Assembly: GCA_963804885.1 (NCBI GenBank)
Contig: CAWDSF010000014.1
Span: 186,001 to 250,000, forward strand
Source of the DNA: PALSA-1004 sp963804885
Lineage (GTDB): Bacteria > Pseudomonadota > Gammaproteobacteria > Burkholderiales > SG8-41
DNA: 64,000 nucleotides
Direction: 5' to 3'
The notes below the pieces were generated by a model, which made no database searches, was not told the DNA's origin, and was given only the letters and a program-made list of their open reading frames with translations. This document shows positions 63,136 to 64,000 of this stretch, piece by piece; positions within the stretch are counted from its first letter, which is position 1, and the number at the start of each line of letters is the position of its first letter. The translations under genes and the position numbers were made by a program.

Positions 63136-64000
63136 TCATACGTCCTTCAGATACCGCTGCTCGATCGCGCGCCAGCCTGCGCTGTTGACCGCGTCTTCGC
63201 GATCCATGAAAGTCGCGAGCTCGCTCTCGATTGCCGCCGTGTCGCCGTCGCGCTTCAGCACCGCGAGCACTTTTTTCGCGGCGGCAATTGCCGCGCGATG
63301 CGTCTGCGACGGGTAGATGCCGATGCGATAGCCCATCGCTTCGAGCTCGCGCCGCGGCAGCGGCGGCGTCTTGCCGCCTTCGAAAATGTTCGCCAGCGCG
63401 GGCTTGCTGAACGCCTTGGGGATGGCGGCGAGTTCCTGTGCGTTCTGCGGCGCTTCGACAAAGCCGACGTCGGCGCCGGCTTCGAGATAGGCATTCATGC
63501 GGTCGAGCGCCGCCTGCAGACCTTCAACCGCGCGTGCGTCCGTGCGCGCGATGATCACCATGTCTGATCGCGGCGCGTGTCGACGGCGGCCTTGATCTTG
63601 CCGACCATCTCGGCCTTGGTGACCAGTTGCTTGCCTTCGTAATGGCCGCATTTCTTGGGCGAAATCTGGTCCTCGAGATGGAACGCGGCGACGCCGGTCT
63701 TCTCGTATTCGCGCACGCTGCGCACGACGTTCACGGCATTGCCGTAGCCGCTGTCCATGTCGGCGATCACCGGGATCTCGACGGTATCGACCGTGCGCGC
63801 GATCCATTGCACGACTTCGGTCATGGTCAGCAATCCGACGTCGGGATAGCCATTCGCGCGCGAGTAGCCGCCGCCGGTCAGGTACACGGACTCGAAACCG
63901 GCCAGTTGGACGAGCCGCGCGGTCAGCGTGTCGTAAGCGCCGGGCGTGATGACATAGCCGGGGCCGGCGAGGAGTTGCCTTAATTGTTTGCGTGGATTCA
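63136..64000 (-). CDS. PEP mutase / isocitrate lyase superfamily protein, one frameshift, start codon cut by window edge
   Basis: The frame reaches 64000 with NPRKQLRQLLAGPGYVITPGAYD; bases 64000-63999 are TG on this strand, so the ATG most likely begins one base outside. Seen: YLTGGGYSRANGYPDVGLLTMTEVV, metal-binding IADMDSGYGNAVNVVRSVREYE, FHLEDQISPKKCGHYEGK with the lyase KKCGH motif (catalytic Cys), and VIIARTDARAVEGLQAALDR. Frame breaks near 63566 (RR then SDMVIIARTD; one T missing). The KKCGH motif favours a methylisocitrate-lyase-like or 2,3-dimethylmalate-lyase-like C-C lyase over a phosphonate mutase. Confidence 0.9.
   Translation of the reverse strand, partial: ESTQTIKATPRRPRLCHHARRLRHADRAARPTGRFRVRVPDRRRLLAREWLSRRRIADHDRSRAMDRAHGRYRRDPGDRRHGQRLRQCRERRAQRARIREDRRRRVPSRGPDFAQEMRPLRRQATGHQGRDGRQDQGRRRHAPRSDMVIIARTDARAVEGLQAALDRMNAYLEAGADVGFVEAPQNAQELAAIPKAFSKPALANIFEGGKTPPLPRRELEAMGYRIGIYPSQTHRAAIAAAKKVLAVLKRDGDTAAIESELATFMDREDAVNSAGWRAIEQRYLKDV

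Overview
The window looks like chromosomal DNA of a high-GC betaproteobacterium, most likely Burkholderiales. The clearest sign is ten receptor genes of the Bug/TctC family (periplasmic solute-binding proteins that are greatly expanded in that order). Small acyl-CoA catabolic operons, a glycolate oxidase operon and short divergent promoters point the same way. There are no rRNA or tRNA genes, no CRISPR array, no transposase and no phage genes. This placement is inference from gene content only.

Layout. 1-9.7 kb (minus strand): one long operon with a Bug receptor, a CoA ligase, a NitT/TauT-type binding protein, an isopropylmalate-dehydrogenase-like enzyme, an alpha/beta hydrolase, two more Bug receptors and a DUF35/thiolase-like pair. 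9.8-16.2 kb: a divergent acyl-CoA dehydrogenase, then a minus operon of an ADP-forming acyl-CoA ligase, a nitronate-monooxygenase-like flavoprotein and two Bug receptors. 16.3-21.6 kb (plus): Bug, MFS transporter, rhomboid protease, sugar-phosphate-isomerase-like protein, Bug. 21.6-24.6 kb (minus): MaoC hydratase, MFS transporter, VOC protein. 24.8-26.2 kb (plus): a peroxiredoxin with an in-frame UGA at the catalytic cysteine, a GIY-YIG gene between inverted palindromes, a thioesterase. 27.5-30.8 kb: three ATP-grasp ligases. 30.8-35.9 kb (minus): a broken DNA methyltransferase and glcFED. 36.1-42.7 kb (plus): two Bug receptors, hydantoinase B and A, enoyl-CoA hydratase. 42.7-49.3 kb: an FAD-linked oxidase, an NTF2-like protein, a polytopic membrane protein, a beta-propeller protein, glxR and hyi. 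49.4-55.4 kb: a MobA-like nucleotidyltransferase, Bug, SDR, GFA protein, then MoxR ATPase, uracil-DNA-glycosylase-like protein, VWA protein and GNAT. 55.4-58.7 kb: a GspE/PilB ATPase diverging from an ammonium transporter that has an NtrC/sigma-54 type promoter. 58.8-64 kb (minus): a DUF1499 membrane protein, acyl dehydratase, binding protein, acyl-CoA carboxylase beta subunit and a PEP-mutase/isocitrate-lyase family enzyme cut by the window edge.

How the genes fit together. Most operons pair one or more periplasmic binding proteins with CoA-dependent catabolic enzymes, which suggests import and breakdown of organic acids. No TctA/TctB membrane partner is present. glcDEF (glycolate to glyoxylate), hyi and glxR (hydroxypyruvate/tartronate semialdehyde to glycerate) form parts of one C2 pathway held in two places; glyoxylate carboligase is not in the window.

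Two cautions. About thirty apparent single-base frameshifts interrupt otherwise well-conserved genes, clustered at 31-34, 41-42.6 and 46-50 kb; most look like indels in short G/C runs and may be sequencing or assembly errors. I give the full span of each such gene and state where the frame changes. The most interesting item is the peroxiredoxin at 24780: its UGA is not a frameshift, it sits exactly at the peroxidatic cysteine, and a strong hairpin follows with the geometry of a bacterial SECIS element.
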